64,000 bases of DNA from Syngnathus acus (GCF_901709675.1 NC_051104.1:933001-997000), one strand, 5' to 3'. Shown: positions 1 through 11,476, counted from the first letter of the stretch. The notes: generated by a model from the letters alone, not told the origin. A program made the numbers and translations.

Positions 1-285
1 AAGCTTGCTTTAGTAATATTTACTTTTGACTCACAGCCCCACGTGAAGAATCGTTGTGATGCCAGTTCAGCTTGGCGCTGCTTCACTTTATCAGCACGGT
101 CACTCCCTGTTAGCTTGTCGTATGTGTTAGCATGTTTAGTTTGATAGTGTCTCTTTAGGTTGAAATCCTTAAGCAAGGCAACCGTCTCTTTACAAATTAG
201 ATAAACACAATTGCCTTGATTCTCAGTGAAGTATTCCCATTTCTCTTGAAAGCGACGGCCCTCAATGTCAACAGCGGGCTGTATG
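1..285 (-). pseudogene. hAT-type BED zinc-finger N-terminal fragment
   Basis: The minus strand reads without a stop from about 285 to the window edge. It encodes a BED-like zinc finger. The first cysteine lies in GNCVYLICKETV, and the histidine half is FNLKRHYQTKHANTYDKLTG. A lysine-rich linker and the segment QRFFTWGCESKVNI follow. This layout is typical of N-termini of domesticated or mobile hAT transposases (GTF2IRD2/SCAND3/ZBED-like proteins). The first pair is C-x4-C (CVYLIC). The rest of the gene would lie left of the window, so I cannot say whether it is a live transposon, a domesticated gene or a relic. No start ATG is obvious in the frame, so it is called a fragment. Confidence 0.6.
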
Positions 286-2305
286 AAATCTGACCGGGGG
301 CCGGATTTGGCCCGCGAGCTGGACTTTGGACATGGCTGCTTTATGATATAGTGTTGTTAGCATGGTAGCTAGCATGCTAGGGGCGGGGCTTCTAAACTGA
401 TGTTTTTTTTATAATGGAGTCCTTGTGACTTACTTCACATCAAATGATTGCTATTTAATCTAATTTATTGGCCAAAAGTAACGAAGTAGAGGCAAGCAGG
501 GCTTCCAAAAAGATAATTAGCAGCCCAAAGCAGTCTGCTGCTGGGAGATGGAAATGGCCGTGGCTCGCCATCATGGTAATTTCCATCTTCTCTCAACAAG
601 TCCAATTGAATTTGTGCAACATTTTCTGTTCATCCCAGGCTGCATTTCACATTCCAGCTGGCTCGCCCAAACTCGCCTTTACCAGCAAGGGGAGTCTTCA
701 GCACTTTTTGCCGCCTGGGTTTGTCTCCATCCCACTCCCAACTGTGCTTGTCATCTTTCCGGGACATCTCTTGATGACATCAGGCCTTTTTTTTGGCAGC
801 TTTTGTTTTCAACTACAGCACTTGGCCCTGGTGGTTGTTTCAACAGCTGGTTTTCGGTTTCAGCTGGAGCCGGTTCAATGGGTGGTTACAGGGTTGGCTT
901 GGTAGGATCCCATGCTGTACGACTTTTGAATAAGTTATGTGGACATCTGGAATTCAGCGCAAGCAGCACAATAACCGGTTTCAGGGTTGGGCTCTTTCCT
1001 GCTTCATATTCAGATGTAATTGCACACTGGAGGATCGAAAGCGGCCCCTTTGGGGAGATCGAGCTTACAGGGCGTATGCTAATCAGAGTTTCCACTTTAT
1101 ATTTCATGTGTGCTTCCTTAAACTAAAACACACACAGATTTTTAAATTCTTCAAAGTCCCTGTAAATGAATCCTATACCACAACCTTCGCCAATCTGTAG
1201 TTGGTTGTGACTAAAGTTGGCTGTGACAATTCCCACAATGGCGCAGGTTCCTTCTCACAGAAGAGATACGCCTCACCGGATTTATGCCGGTCATGAAAAT
1301 AGCAGCCCCAAAAATGTCTCTTGCAGTTTATTAGTAAGTTTAATTCAGTCTCGTTTGTATAAATAAGTGAGTGACTGCATTTTGTTGATGTGCACGTATT
1401 GATGAATCAGCAGTATTGTTGTCCGGCAGGATTCATCCTGATAGAAGCCTGCAATACGTCATGTGTGTGTTCATCTGGTCATGCATTATTTAGTCGTTGC
1501 AAGCTCCAGTCTAAAGTGCTTCAGAATGGTTTGTATGTCTTGAGTATGTCTCCAGCCAGCTTAACGGACAAAGCTTCACGATTGGTCGTTTAAATGGACG
1601 CCGGGAGGTGTTCTCTCCAAGGCATCTCGTCCTCGTTAAACGAGGCGTGAAGCTTGTGTAACTAACACGCACGGCTCTTTAATAAATCATCGACGCGTTA
1701 TCGCCGCCATCCAAACGGCGAGGGGGCGGTCCCACCCTGGGTGCCAAATTGAATTTGGCGGAACGTGTAAGCAAAAAAGTTCAAGACAAATGGTTTGTCA
1801 TTTTGACTCATCTGTCATGTTGCGCTTTTTCCTGTCATCAGGTTCTTCTCACTGGCAGCATTTCATAACTTCAGGACTATAGAAAACTGATTTGAAAAGA
1901 TTGTCTCTTCAGCAGACAGACGTTTATTGAACTCCAAGGATTAGAGAATAACATCAACATTGACTGGATCTAGGCCCGTTTGCGATATGATATGATGATC
2001 CTTGATGTCTTCCTTGGCATACATGACGGAAGCGCCACACTCGCCGTCACAATCTGCTTGAATCTGTCTGACAATAATTGGCGGCTCTTTGAAGGTGTCC
2101 ATTTACTTGAGGGTGACTGTTAGAGTGGTGCTCACTAACTTATTTTGCAAGAACCACACGGGAGACAGTATGCCCTTTTAAACACCTGCAGGTGGAGAGT
2201 CATTCGTCGCTGTGCATACAGCGATGATCGAATGAGGTCTGACTCTGGCCTCTTGCAAGAGCATTTTTATTAAGAGAAACAGGGTGGGGGTGAGAGTGGA
2301 CTGGA
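286..2305. other. no gene recognised
   Basis: Open frames such as 548-1126 (plus) have no domain, no supporting splice context and no family resemblance that I know. Around 1660-1760 there is a CpG-rich patch after an AATAAA-like motif, which could be the edge of an old LTR. I cannot support that call. Confidence 0.5.
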
Positions 2306-2310
2306 TGGAG

Positions 2311-2500
2311 AGAAAGCCCTTGACCTCGAGTCAAAGCATAGCAGGGGGTGTTTTACGACGTTGTGTAGGATGGGACAAGCTAGGTTATTTATTACAGGTT
2401 ACATTCCAACATAAGCATAAAACTAATCTAGCTAGGTTATTTATTACAGGTTACAATCCAACATAATCATACGATCAAGATAATCCGGAAAACCCTGACA
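2311..2500. repeat. dispersed repeat copy A (unclassified)
   Basis: This stretch, from AGAAAGCCCTTGA to GAAAACCCTGAC, recurs at 11087-11223 in the same orientation with scattered substitutions. Copy A also carries an internal 52-bp direct duplication (TAGGTTATTTATTACAGGTTACA at 2381 and again at 2433) that copy B lacks. It is probably part of an LTR or a non-autonomous transposon. The ends are not defined, so I leave it unclassified. Confidence 0.6.
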
Positions 2501-2984
2501 GAGACACTCCTTTGGAAGGCCTCTGCGGCATCTCCACTCCCCTGCTGCGATGCTTCCGTGTTGTGTACCGCTTGTGTTTGTATTTTTGTGCGTTTCATCT
2601 GCGCAAATATTGGTTTTTCCAACATGACTGTTTTTTTCCTCGGGCAGTCTGCAACTGGTTGTTCATTACATTGGGCAGCACAGTGGACTAGTGGGTGGCA
2701 TGTCTGCCTTGCAGTGATGAGGTTTAAGGTTCTTGGTGTGCTTTGATATGTTTGTCATGGACGAAATTGATTTCATCAAGCACCTTAGCTACGACCTCTC
2801 TATCTCAGGCAATGTCCCACATGGACGTCTGAGACGAATGGCTGTCGCTCGCGTCGGAGGCTAGAAGAATATTTGATGTGAAGTGACATCGGCAGCTTCC
2901 CTTACTGCTCGGCTTGACCCACTTTGGCTCCTACGTGGAGAAGCCTGGCTTGTTATTTTGCAAAAGTTGATCCATAGACAACCT

Positions 2985-3005
2985 TTTATTTATTTATTTA
3001 TCTAT

Positions 3006-3040
<35 letters not shown>

Positions 3041-3077
3041 CGCGTGTGTGTGTGTGTGTGTGTGTGTTTGTGTTTGT

Positions 3078-3116
<39 letters not shown>

Positions 3117-3121
3117 TGTAT

Positions 3122-3152
<31 letters not shown>

Positions 3153-3154
3153 TA
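2985..3154. repeat. (TTTA)n / (TG)n compound microsatellite
   Basis: Two (TTTA)n blocks flank a central (TG)n block at about 3044-3066. The repetitive open frames of Leu-Phe-Ile-Tyr and Cys-Val residues here are artefacts of the repeat. Confidence 0.95.
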
Positions 3155-3693
3155 TTTTTCTCGATTCTGTGCCTTGAGCTTCTGACATTTGCTCTGGGTC
3201 AGCAATATGTCCATGACAGTAGATTGTGCAGGCCAATATTATTTCATTCACCCCCTCGGATAGCGGGTTAGCGCTTTGACGGATGATCAAAACCCGAGCC
3301 TCAGAGGTACCACGGCTCTCCGTATCTTTGGATCACATTTCAATCCTTAAAGCTCTTACCCAGTACATTTGAGTTCTTTACGGTTGGCCGTTATCATCAA
3401 ACACTGCTGCAGCTCCGCCAAGGAAGTTCAAATGAGAGAAATATTTGGCCAGGTTTCAAGGCCAGAAGCTGTGCAAAAGAGGCGTGAAGAATGCAATGGA
3501 CTTATTATTGGATAAAATGAAACCAGTAATCTGCGTCCCAGATCACTATGCTTTAATTGACTCCCACGGTTTGAGTCCCTGAGGGTTGATTAGCAACAGG
3601 TTAGCTTCAAAGCAAAATGGCAGCTCTCCCGTAGCACCAGAAAGCCAATTTTCATCATTTGATGTAAAATGACAATTTATTTGACCTTAAGAT

Positions 3694-3764
3694 GAACTCA
3701 TTCCCTGTCCAGTTAAAATGGATGTTCGACGTCTATTTCCGTCAATGGTAATGAACGAGTTAAC
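3694..3764. repeat. short dispersed repeat (inverted mate at 15706)
   Basis: The sequence around CCAGTTAAAATGGATGTTCG and GTCAATGGTAATGAACGAGT matches the reverse complement of 15706-15766 with substitutions. It is a common type of short fish repeat. No terminal structure is visible. Confidence 0.5.
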
Positions 3765-4192
3765 AACAGCAATGAAATTATTCAATTGCAAGATGGCCGT
3801 CACACAGCACTAATAAACGTATTGCTATATCACTAACACCTGCACGCCGTCAATCAAAACTGAGTTTTATTAGCTTTATGTCTCGTATTGGATATTGGAT
3901 CACGTTGTTCTGCCGTTTTAAAATGACCCTAACTAAAGCTCGCCCGTGCAGTAAACACCTGAGCTTGCTTTATCACTAATGAATTGCAGATTGATTGATT
4001 GATTGATATCTTTATTTTGAACATCCAAAACAAAAACAAAAAACCCCCAAAAAACACTCTAAAGTGCCACATATAAGTCCATACAACAAACAAACAAAAA
4101 ATAAACCAACAAACAGAAATAAATAAATTAAATAAATAAATTAATTAATTAATTAATTAATTAATTAATTAATTAATTAATAATAATAATAA

Positions 4193-4476
4193 TCCATCCA
4201 TCCATCCATCCATCCATCCATCCATCCATCCATCCATCTTCTTCCGCTTATCCGGGGTCGGGTCACGGGGGCAGCAGCTTCAGGAGGGACTCCCAGACTT
4301 CCCTCTCCCCAGCCACTTCATCTAGCTCATCCCGGGGGATCCCAAGGCGTTCCCAGGCCAGCTGAGAGACATAGTCTCTCCAACGCGTCCTGGGTCGTCC
4401 CCGGGGTCTCCTACCGGTGGGACATGCCCGGAACACCTCCCCAGGGAGGCGTCCAGGAGGCATCCTGATGAGATGC
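4193..4476 (-). mobile_element. 3' end of an L2/CR1-like LINE with (GGAT)n tail
   Basis: The minus frame 4478-4263 encodes the LINE C-terminal motif HLIRMPPGRLPGEVFRACP followed by GRRPRGRPRTRWRDYVSQLA. This is the very common 3' remnant in fish genomes. The 3' tail is (GGAT)n, seen as (ATCC)n on the plus strand at 4193-4237. ATAATAAT lies on both sides and may be the target duplication. It sits inside the 3' UTR of the larger LINE. Confidence 0.8.
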
Positions 4477-4687
4477 AATCATAATAATACATAAGTAAAT
4501 AAATCAATAAAGAATGCTCGAAAAGGAGTAGGAGGAAGCATAGCATTTTAGATTCCTACCCCTTTCTCACTTTATCCATTAAACCAATGATTTAACATAC
4601 TGTAATTCTACAACAGAACACAAGTAGACACACTTTCACACTTATTTTTCTGTTTCATTTTCACTCGTGTGTAGCCCTTTGGCACTT

Positions 4688-5953
4688 TTAGCCTTTGTAC
4701 CCGCTAAACAACATATTTTTGTACATTCTTTTAAACTGGTGGATATTTGGACTTTGCTTGAGTTCCTCACTTAGATTGTTCCATAGTTTGACCCCGGTTA
4801 TAGTTATACAGAAACATTTTAAGGTTGTTCTTATGTTTAAGATTTTGAAGTTGTGATTTCCCCTTAACTTATAACCTCCTTCCCGATTCCTAAATAAGTT
4901 TTGGATATTTTCTGGTAGTTGTTTTGCTTTTGCCCTATACATGATGATTGCTGTTTGATAAGATACTATGTCAGTGAATTTCAATAGTTTGGATTGTATG
5001 AAAAGTGGATTTGTGTGTTCCAAGTAGTTGACTTTATGAATAGTCCTTATTGCTCTTTTCTGCAGAATGATAAGTGGCTGTAGTGACGTTTTGTAAGTAT
5101 TCCCCCAAACCTCAGCACAGTAATGCAAATAGGGCAAGACAAGAGAACAATGAAGTGTACGAAGTGAATGATAATCCAGTAATTCTTTTGCTTTGTATAT
5201 GACTGCCATGCTTCTTGAAATTTTAGACTTTACGTTTTTGATGTGTGGCTTCCAACTCAGCCTGTCATCTATTATAACCCCAAGAAATTTGTTTTCCTGC
5301 ACCCTTTCAATTTCAGTCCCATCTATTTCTATTCGTATCTTTATGTTCGCTTTGTCAAATACCATAAACTTGGTCTTACTTACATTTAATGATAATTTGT
5401 TCCAGTCGAATCACATTTTTATTTTTTTCATTTCCTCATTCAACACTGATTCCACTTGTTGGATGTTATCACCTGAACAAAAGATATTTGTGCCATCTGC
5501 AAAATTGACGAGTTTTAGTTCTTTAGAGACTTTGCACATGTCATTTATATACAAAATAAATCATTTAGGGCCTAAAACTGACCCTTGTGGAACACCACAA
5601 GCTATTTCCAAATATCCAGAACAGTGATTACCCAACTTTACATACTGTTGCCGTTCTCGCAGATAATCCTTTATCCAGTCTAATACTAATCCCCTTATCC
5701 AATATTTTTCTAATTTATTGAATAGTATATTATGATTAATTGTGTCAAAAGCTTTTTTGAGGTCAATGAAAACTCCTACTGCATGTCGTTTGTTGTCATC
5801 TGTGATTTCCTCGATTGATTCCATTAATGCCTGTGCTGTTGATCTGTTTACTCTAAAACCATATTGGTTCTCTGCAAATAATTTATGTTTTTCCAAAAAT
5901 CCATCCATTCCACTGTTAAAAAGCTTTTCCAATATTTTTGAGAGTTGTGGCAA
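4688..5953 (-). pseudogene. host LINE ORF2, RT core and C-terminal part
   Basis: Frames 5953-5561 and 5365-4688 carry successive parts of a reverse transcriptase. They include a fingers/palm segment with NQYGFRVNRSTAQALM, the first catalytic region with VFIDLKKAFDTINHNIL (motif A Asp in FIDLKKAFD), and GVPQGSVLGP (motif B). A C-terminal region with KFLGVIIDDRLSWKPHI follows. Between 5560 and 5370 the frame shifts. Upstream, 5954-6058 reads KMKIAKVIPLYKTGSKHNFT and ends at the insertion near 6060. The copy is inactive because of stops and frameshifts. Confidence 0.85.
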
Positions 5954-6060
5954 TCTTCAGATAGGTCTGTAGTTTGTAAAGTTGTGTTTGCTCCCAGTTT
6001 TATAAAGAGGAATGACCTTAGCAATTTTCATCTTCTTTGGGAATGTACCAGTTAAAAATG

Positions 6061-7668
6061 ACAAGTTCAAAGTCAAAGTCAAAGTCGGCTTTATTGTCAA
6101 CCTCTTCACATGCCAAGACACACAACGAAATCGAAATTACGTTTCCACTATCCCACGGTGACAAGACATAGTACACGACATACATACAAGCAAACAACAC
6201 AAAATAAAAACAAGAAGGCACAAACAATGAATAATAAGAGTGATGAATAAATAATAAATAAACAAATAACAATAAATAAATAAATAAGAGCAAAACGGAG
6301 CAAGTGTGCATACAGCAGACAGTCAGAATATAGCGCAAAAGTACAGGACGCTACGCAGAAGGGGGGAGAGAGTTCAGGATCCTAACAGCCTGGAGTACGA
6401 AGCTGTTGGTGAGTCTGGTGGTGCGGGAGCGCAGGCTCCTGTACATCTTCCCAGAGGGCAGAAGATCGAACAAAGAGTGAGCGGGGTGACTCACATCACT
6501 CACAATCGTGGTCGCCTTGCGGGTGAGATGGGAGGTGTAAATGTCCTTCAAGGAGGGGAGTGAAGCACCAATAATCTTACCAGCCGTGTTCACTATGCGC
6601 TGGAGGGCCTTCATGTTGTAGTCAGTGCAGCTACCACCCCAAACAGCAATACAGATGGAGAGGACGCTCTCAATGGTGCCACGGTAAAATGTAGTCATGA
6701 CGGCCGGAGGAGCACACGCTCGCCTGAGTTTCCGCAGGAAGTACAGGCGGCGCTGGGCCTTCTTCGCCAGTGATGCGGTGTTGGTGGACCAGGAGAGATC
6801 CTCACTGATGTGCACCCCCAGGAACCTGGTGCTGCTCACTCTCTCCACCACAGCACCGTCGATGGTCAGCGGCAGGTGTCGGGTGTGACCCTTCCGGAAG
6901 TCAACAACAATCTCCTTGGTCTTGTTGACGTTCAGCAGGAGGTTGTTGTCCTTGCACCACGTGGTCAGAAGGTCAACCTCCAACCTGTATTGAGTCTCGT
7001 CGCCCTTGGTGATGAGACCCACCAGAGTCGTGTCGTCAGCAAATTTCACCATGCGGTTGGCGCTGTAGGTTGCAGCGCAGTCATGCGTCAGCAGGGTGAA
7101 GAGCAGCGGACTGAGCACGCAGCCTTGGGGGGCCCCCGTGCTCAGCGTGATGCTGGCGGAGATCTTGTCGCCAACACGTACCACCTGAGGTCTCTAACTG
7201 AGGAAGTCTAGTAGCCAGTTGCAGAGGTAGGTACTGAGGCCCAGCTCGGCGAGTTTGCAGATGAGTCGTTGTGGCACAATGGTATTGAAGGCAGAACTGA
7301 AGTCCACAAACAGCAATCTCACATGCGAGTCCCTACTCTCCAGGTGGGTGAGGGCCGAGTGGAGGGCCGAGCAGATGGCATCCTCAGAGGACCGTTTGGC
7401 TCGGTACGCAAACTGGAAGGGGTCTATGGTGGGGCGTAGAATGGATCTGATGTGCTCCATGACAAGCCGCTCAAAGCACTTCATGATGATGGGCGTCAGT
7501 GCCACGGGGCGGTAGTCATTGAAGCAGGACGGGGCAGGTTTCTTCAGCACAGGTACGATGGTGGCAGCCTTGAAACACGAAGGGACGACGGCTTGCTGCA
7601 GGGAAATGTTGAAGATGTCCATGAAGACACCCGTCAGCTCCCCAGTTACAGTTACAGATGTATACAAG
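6061..7668 (-). mobile_element. L2-like LINE inserted into the host LINE RT
   Basis: This is a 5'-truncated non-LTR retrotransposon. The minus frame 7688-7194 encodes [20 protein letters not shown] and [15 protein letters not shown] (RT motif A). Frame 7184-6351 continues with TGAPQGCVLSPLLF (motif B), VKFADDTTLVGL (the catalytic ADD box) and the C-terminal domain ending LNSLPPSA. One frame break separates the halves near 7190. The 3' tail is (TTTGAC)n, seen as CAAAGTCAAAGTC at 6064-6083. The host reading [10 protein letters not shown] stops at 7668 and resumes as LSFLTGTFP at about 6058, so the junctions are well fixed. Confidence 0.88.
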
Positions 7669-8358
7669 TGGCTTTGAAATCCCCTCAATGATTTGCTTAA
7701 CTAACATCATATCAATCCCATTGCAGTCGGTAGATGTTTTATTTTTGCATTGTTTTACAATGTTAATGATTTCATTTTCATCAACTGCCTTCAAAAACAT
7801 TGAGTGAGGATTCCTTTCTATTAATTTATCTCTGTTGCCTACATCTGGCGCTGGAATCGGTATGTTTTTTGCTATTTGAGGCCCAACATTTACAAAGAAC
7901 TGATTAAAACTGTTTGCCACTTCTTCCATATAATAATTTTCAGTATCATTTATAACAAAATATTTAGGTAATTTGTGTTGTTCGGTACCTTCTCTAATAA
8001 TGTGGTTTAGGAGAGTCCATATCCCCTTAATATTATTTTTGTTATCCTCTAATTTATTCTTATAATATTCTTTCTTACTTAATCTTATAATATTAGTTAA
8101 TTTATTCTTATATCTCTTATATTTATCTTCAGCGCCTTCTGTTCTCTGTTTTATGAAGTTCCTATAGAGTAAAACTTTCTTTTTACAGGCATTTCTTAAG
8201 CCTTTCGTCAACCATGGACTGTTCTTATATTTAGTTTTTTGATTATAGTCCTTGATTGGACAATGCTTATTATATAATGAAGTGAATATAGTCATCAATT
8301 TATGGTATGCATTATTTACATCTTTTTCTTTATATATTGCATCCCAGTTCTGTTCCAT
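7669..8358 (-). pseudogene. host LINE ORF2, endonuclease-RT linker
   Basis: The minus frame from 8358 reads EQNWDAIYKEKDVNNAYHKL, then NSPWLTKGLRNACKKKVLLY and FNQFFVNVGPQIAKNIPIP. These are characteristic of the linker before the RT domain of jockey/CR1-type elements. It ends in [10 protein letters not shown] at the insertion boundary. Confidence 0.8.
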
Positions 8359-8622
8359 TAATTCATGTTTTAGAGTAGCAATTGTCTCATCTGTGCTAAT
8401 TCTTCTTTGTTATTTATACACCCCAATTTCAGATTTGAAATTATTGTCATATACTGTAAACACTGGAAGGAATATCCGTAATTAATAACCCGCTTGTTGT
8501 CCTGTTTTCTATTATATTGGTGAATATGTTATCTATCAGAGTAGCACTCTGTGATGTTACTCTCGTGGGTCTAGTGATTGTAGGAAAGAGACTTAGGCTA
8601 TGCATTACATTTAAAAAAATCA

Positions 8623-9349
8623 TCAATATTTTGTTGCTTTTTTTGGATTTAATAGATCAATGTTATAATCCCCGCAAATAAAAATATTTTTGTTGCCTTT
8701 TTGTATAATCACACTTTCTATCCATTCTGTGAATGTCTCAATGCTAGAACCAGGAGCTCTATAGGCACAGCTTATAATAATGTATTTTTTCTTTTCAACA
8801 CAAATCTGTAACGTGAGACATTCAAGAAGATTGTCCACCACCTGTGTCATAGCCTCTACAATCTTGAATTTCATATTCAAATCAACATAGATTGCAACAC
8901 CACCCCCACCTTTACTCTGTCTGTTGTTGTATATGAATTCATAGCCTTCCATCTCAAAGTGCATTCCCTTCTCAGTCGTAATCCAGGTCTCAGAAATAGT
9001 TATTATATTAAATGGTTGTTTGAATGTGTTTAATTAATCCCGAATGCTACTAAAATTTTTATATAGACTCCGGCTATTGAAATGGATAATAGATAGCTTA
9101 TCTTTTGTTAAGATGTCCGTATTGTACTGATCATTGCTGTAATAATAACGTGTTGTTTGTGGTGGAGAAGAAATTATTGTCTGGGTCGATGTCCTGATCT
9201 ATGTCCAGAGTGCTGCTTTCACTGTAATCAAACGTTAGTTGGAGTTGTTCATGTTCTTGTATCCACTGTGTTACATGTCCATTGTTGCTTGATGTAGGTT
9301 GAGTAGTGTCCCTGAGCATTATGTTTGTGTTTTGTGTTGTTACCTCCAT
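8623..9349 (-). pseudogene. host LINE ORF2, APE-type endonuclease region
   Basis: Minus-strand reading gives the endonuclease landmarks in order. These are KLSIIHFNSRSLYKNF, then NIITISETWIT (metal-binding Glu), then GGGGVAIYVDLNMKFK, ISCAYRAPGS and NIFICGDYNIDLL (the GDxN box). At least one stop lies between the first two motifs, near 9034. The likely ORF2 start is at 9349. Confidence 0.8.
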
Positions 9350-9391
9350 TCAGTTCCAAGTCCACTCCAGTTGATTTTCTATTGAGGATAC

Positions 9392-10776
9392 TTATTCGAG
9401 CTTTTCCAGTTCCTCAATACTCCTCACCATCAGTATCTTGGCCTCTTCTATCCAAGACTTGTACCTGTCCAGGACCAGGAAACGTGCAACGAACATCTCT
9501 ACAGACCCTTCTCACCCAGGTTGCAGTCTGTTTGAACTACTCCCCTCCGGACGGCGTTATAGAGCTCGGTACGCCAAAACCAGCAGACACAGAGACAGCT
9601 TCTTCCCCCAGGCTGTTGCTCTGATGAACTCACACCACTCTTAGAGTCTCAGAGTCATTACTGTGCAATAACATCCCGCTCTTCACACCTTTTTTGAATT
9701 TGTCTACACTGTTTTTGCCATTTTTCACATGTCCTGAGTGTTGTTAGTCACCTAAATGTTGAACAGAGGGTGTGTTTTACCGAAGTCAAATTCCTTGTTT
9801 GGCACGCTCAAACATGGCGAATAAAAAACTCTTGAATCTTGAATCTTCTGGTGATCCATTAAGCTTGATGTATATCTTGCAATTTCTGGTCCATGTACTC
9901 TGTATTTTTTTCATTCTTCTCAAGTGACGTGCTTTCTTTGCAATATCCGCATTGGTCTTTGTCAAATGTTCATTTATGTAGATGTCTGTACCTTTGAGCA
10001 ACTTACCCTGCTTTAGAAGTGCAACTTTGTGCTTCCTGTTGACAAATTTCAGAATGACTGCAGGCTTGTCGTTACTGTTTCTTCTGGGCAGTGGATGACA
10101 TGCTTCAACCTGGTTGGAGTCCATAGTTATTCCTTTAGTTTGCAGAAACTCAGCTACCTGTTGCTCGGCTGAGCTTGCATGTTGCTCACAGCCATCGTTA
10201 CTTGCCGTCACTGCCCTTGCATAAGATATAGGTTTGATTGCTATTCCCGTGATGACAATGTCATTTATTCTTGTATATTGCTCGATGTCCGCTGCCCGAC
10301 TTTCAAGGTAGTGTTGCGGCTCCGAGTCACGACGAGGGGCAAGTTTTGGTTTCCAAGGGTGTTTTTATTCCTCTTCAATTTCTCTCCCATACAGAGCCGC
10401 CTTTTTCACCATGTCCGCACGTCACTTTTCTCTTTTTCTACACACTAACTGATCGCGGTGGTGCCTTTTTGGGCCGTCGGAGAAATCAACGTTAACAAAG
10501 AAAATACATCCAGCCTAGTTAAGAAATCACCAGAAAGATCACCATGACAATTGTGAACACACAGAAAGATAATAAATAACTGGAACATCACTCAAATATT
10601 GGTGATCCCGTTGAGAGTCTCACAGTAGGCAAGCCGCTTGTCCTTCTCAGCATTGAGCATACGGAGCGTCTTTACCTCTTCCACCAGTGCCAAGATGTTT
10701 TTCTGCTTACAGCAGAAACTTCTTCCGAAAGGAAGTCAAGTGACCTTTCTATGTCCTCGACCTCCTCCGTGGACAT
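9392..10776 (-). pseudogene. host LINE ORF1 remnant
   Basis: The N-terminus, MSTEEVEDIERSLDFLSEEV, starts at 10776. It then shifts frame to read KQKNILALVEEVKTLRMLNA, a coiled coil. After a disordered stretch (about 10320-10590) the reading resumes as DIEQYTRINDIVITGI and continues through VILKFVNRKHKVALLKQGK and NADIAKKARHLRRMKKI. It is cut at GSPED by the L2 piece at 9446-9846 and resumes as AKILMVRSIEELEKLE with a stop at 9392-9394. The coiled coil followed by an EQYTRxND-type domain matches ORF1 proteins of L1/CR1-like elements. Confidence 0.75.
9446..9846 (+). mobile_element. L2 3' end inserted in host LINE ORF1
   Basis: The plus strand reads IQDLYLSRTRKRATNIST, then HPGCSLFELLPSGRRYRARY and AVALMNSHHS followed by a stop. 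This is the L2 C-terminus, almost identical to the element at 43117-44434. The 3' end has the tail GAATCTTGAATCTT. It splits the ORF1 sequence between GSPED and AKILMVRS. Confidence 0.88.
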
Positions 10777-10790
10777 GGTGTCAGGTTTAA

Positions 10791-11476
10791 TTCGCTGACT
10801 GAACAACTATTAAGAGAAGAGCAACAGCAAACAAACCACAAGTGAGACAGAATATTAAGTCTTTTCTCGCGAGGAGTGCAGTACAGACAGCTTACAACAA
10901 TCTCACTACACTAAATATCTGTGTACACTCCCGCTCTTTTTATTTGGATTTGCCCTACCCACAATTATGAAACAAAAGCCCCTAAAGGGAGGGGGAAAGC
11001 ACGTGGGCTTTGCCTCGTAAGCAAAAAATCACCAAGTGTTACATACTAATAAGAACATGTGAGAAAAAGGAGTTTGAGTTGAGAAGAGAAAGCCCTTGAT
11101 CTCTAGTCAAAACATAGCAAGGGATGTTTTACGACCTTGTGTAGGATGAGACAAGCTAGGTTATTTATTACTGGATATGCACCAACATAATCTTACGATC
11201 AAGATAGTTTGGAAAACCCTGACTTTGATGGTCACTTGTAGGTTCATCTGGGGTGCAAGACAGCAATGAGGCATGTTGTTTAACAAAGTGGTCTTTGTTA
11301 AAAAAGGAACTGTCTCGGTAAATGTCTTCTTTTTGCTGAGTTGTCCGCTGCGTCCTGTCTGACCCAGCTGTAACCTCTCTCCTGACCCAGCCGTAACTTT
11401 TCTCTTCTGTGGTACATCATAAAACAGCAAGGCCAAACAGCAAGTATATATTGCAGTAATATTGCGGTAAAGCATT
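10791..11476. other. no gene; holds dispersed repeat copy B
   Basis: The only recognisable content is the second copy of the repeat at 2311-2500, located at 11087-11223. No coding frame has family features. Confidence 0.5.
11087..11223. repeat. dispersed repeat copy B (mate of 2311-2500)
   Basis: It begins AGAAAGCCCTTGATCTCTAG and ends GGAAAACCCTGAC, in the same order and orientation as copy A. It lacks the internal 52-bp duplication. Confidence 0.6.

Larger units (their letters stand above)
3989..10790 (-). mobile_element. decayed jockey/CR1-superfamily LINE, host of three insertions
   Basis: On the minus strand the order is ORF1 (from about 10776), APE endonuclease, linker, reverse transcriptase, C-terminal region, 3' UTR and a (CAAT)n tail at 3989-4012 just after an AATAAAG motif. 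This is the order of a two-ORF non-LTR retrotransposon of the jockey/CR1/L2 group. The endonuclease frame contains stops and the ORFs are broken, so the copy is dead. It is interrupted by other LINE pieces at about 4193-4476, 6061-7668 and 9446-9846. Joining the flanks across those pieces restores a continuous family-like order, which is why I read it as one host element. Confidence 0.85.

Noticed and set aside
548-1126. 192-codon open frame on the plus strand
   Set aside because: No domain, no family resemblance, overlapping competing frames and no splice context; most likely chance.
1660-1790. LTR end plus primer-binding site
   Set aside because: AATAAA-like motif and CpG-rich end are suggestive, but no TG...CA pair, second LTR or clear primer site was found.
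2883-3271. Phe-Ile-Tyr-rich and Cys-Val-rich open frames
   Set aside because: Translation of (TTTA)n and (TG)n microsatellites.
6351-7184. Reverse transcriptase as a stand-alone host gene
   Set aside because: Flanked by the rest of an L2-like LINE with tail and frame break; ordinary retrotransposon remnant.
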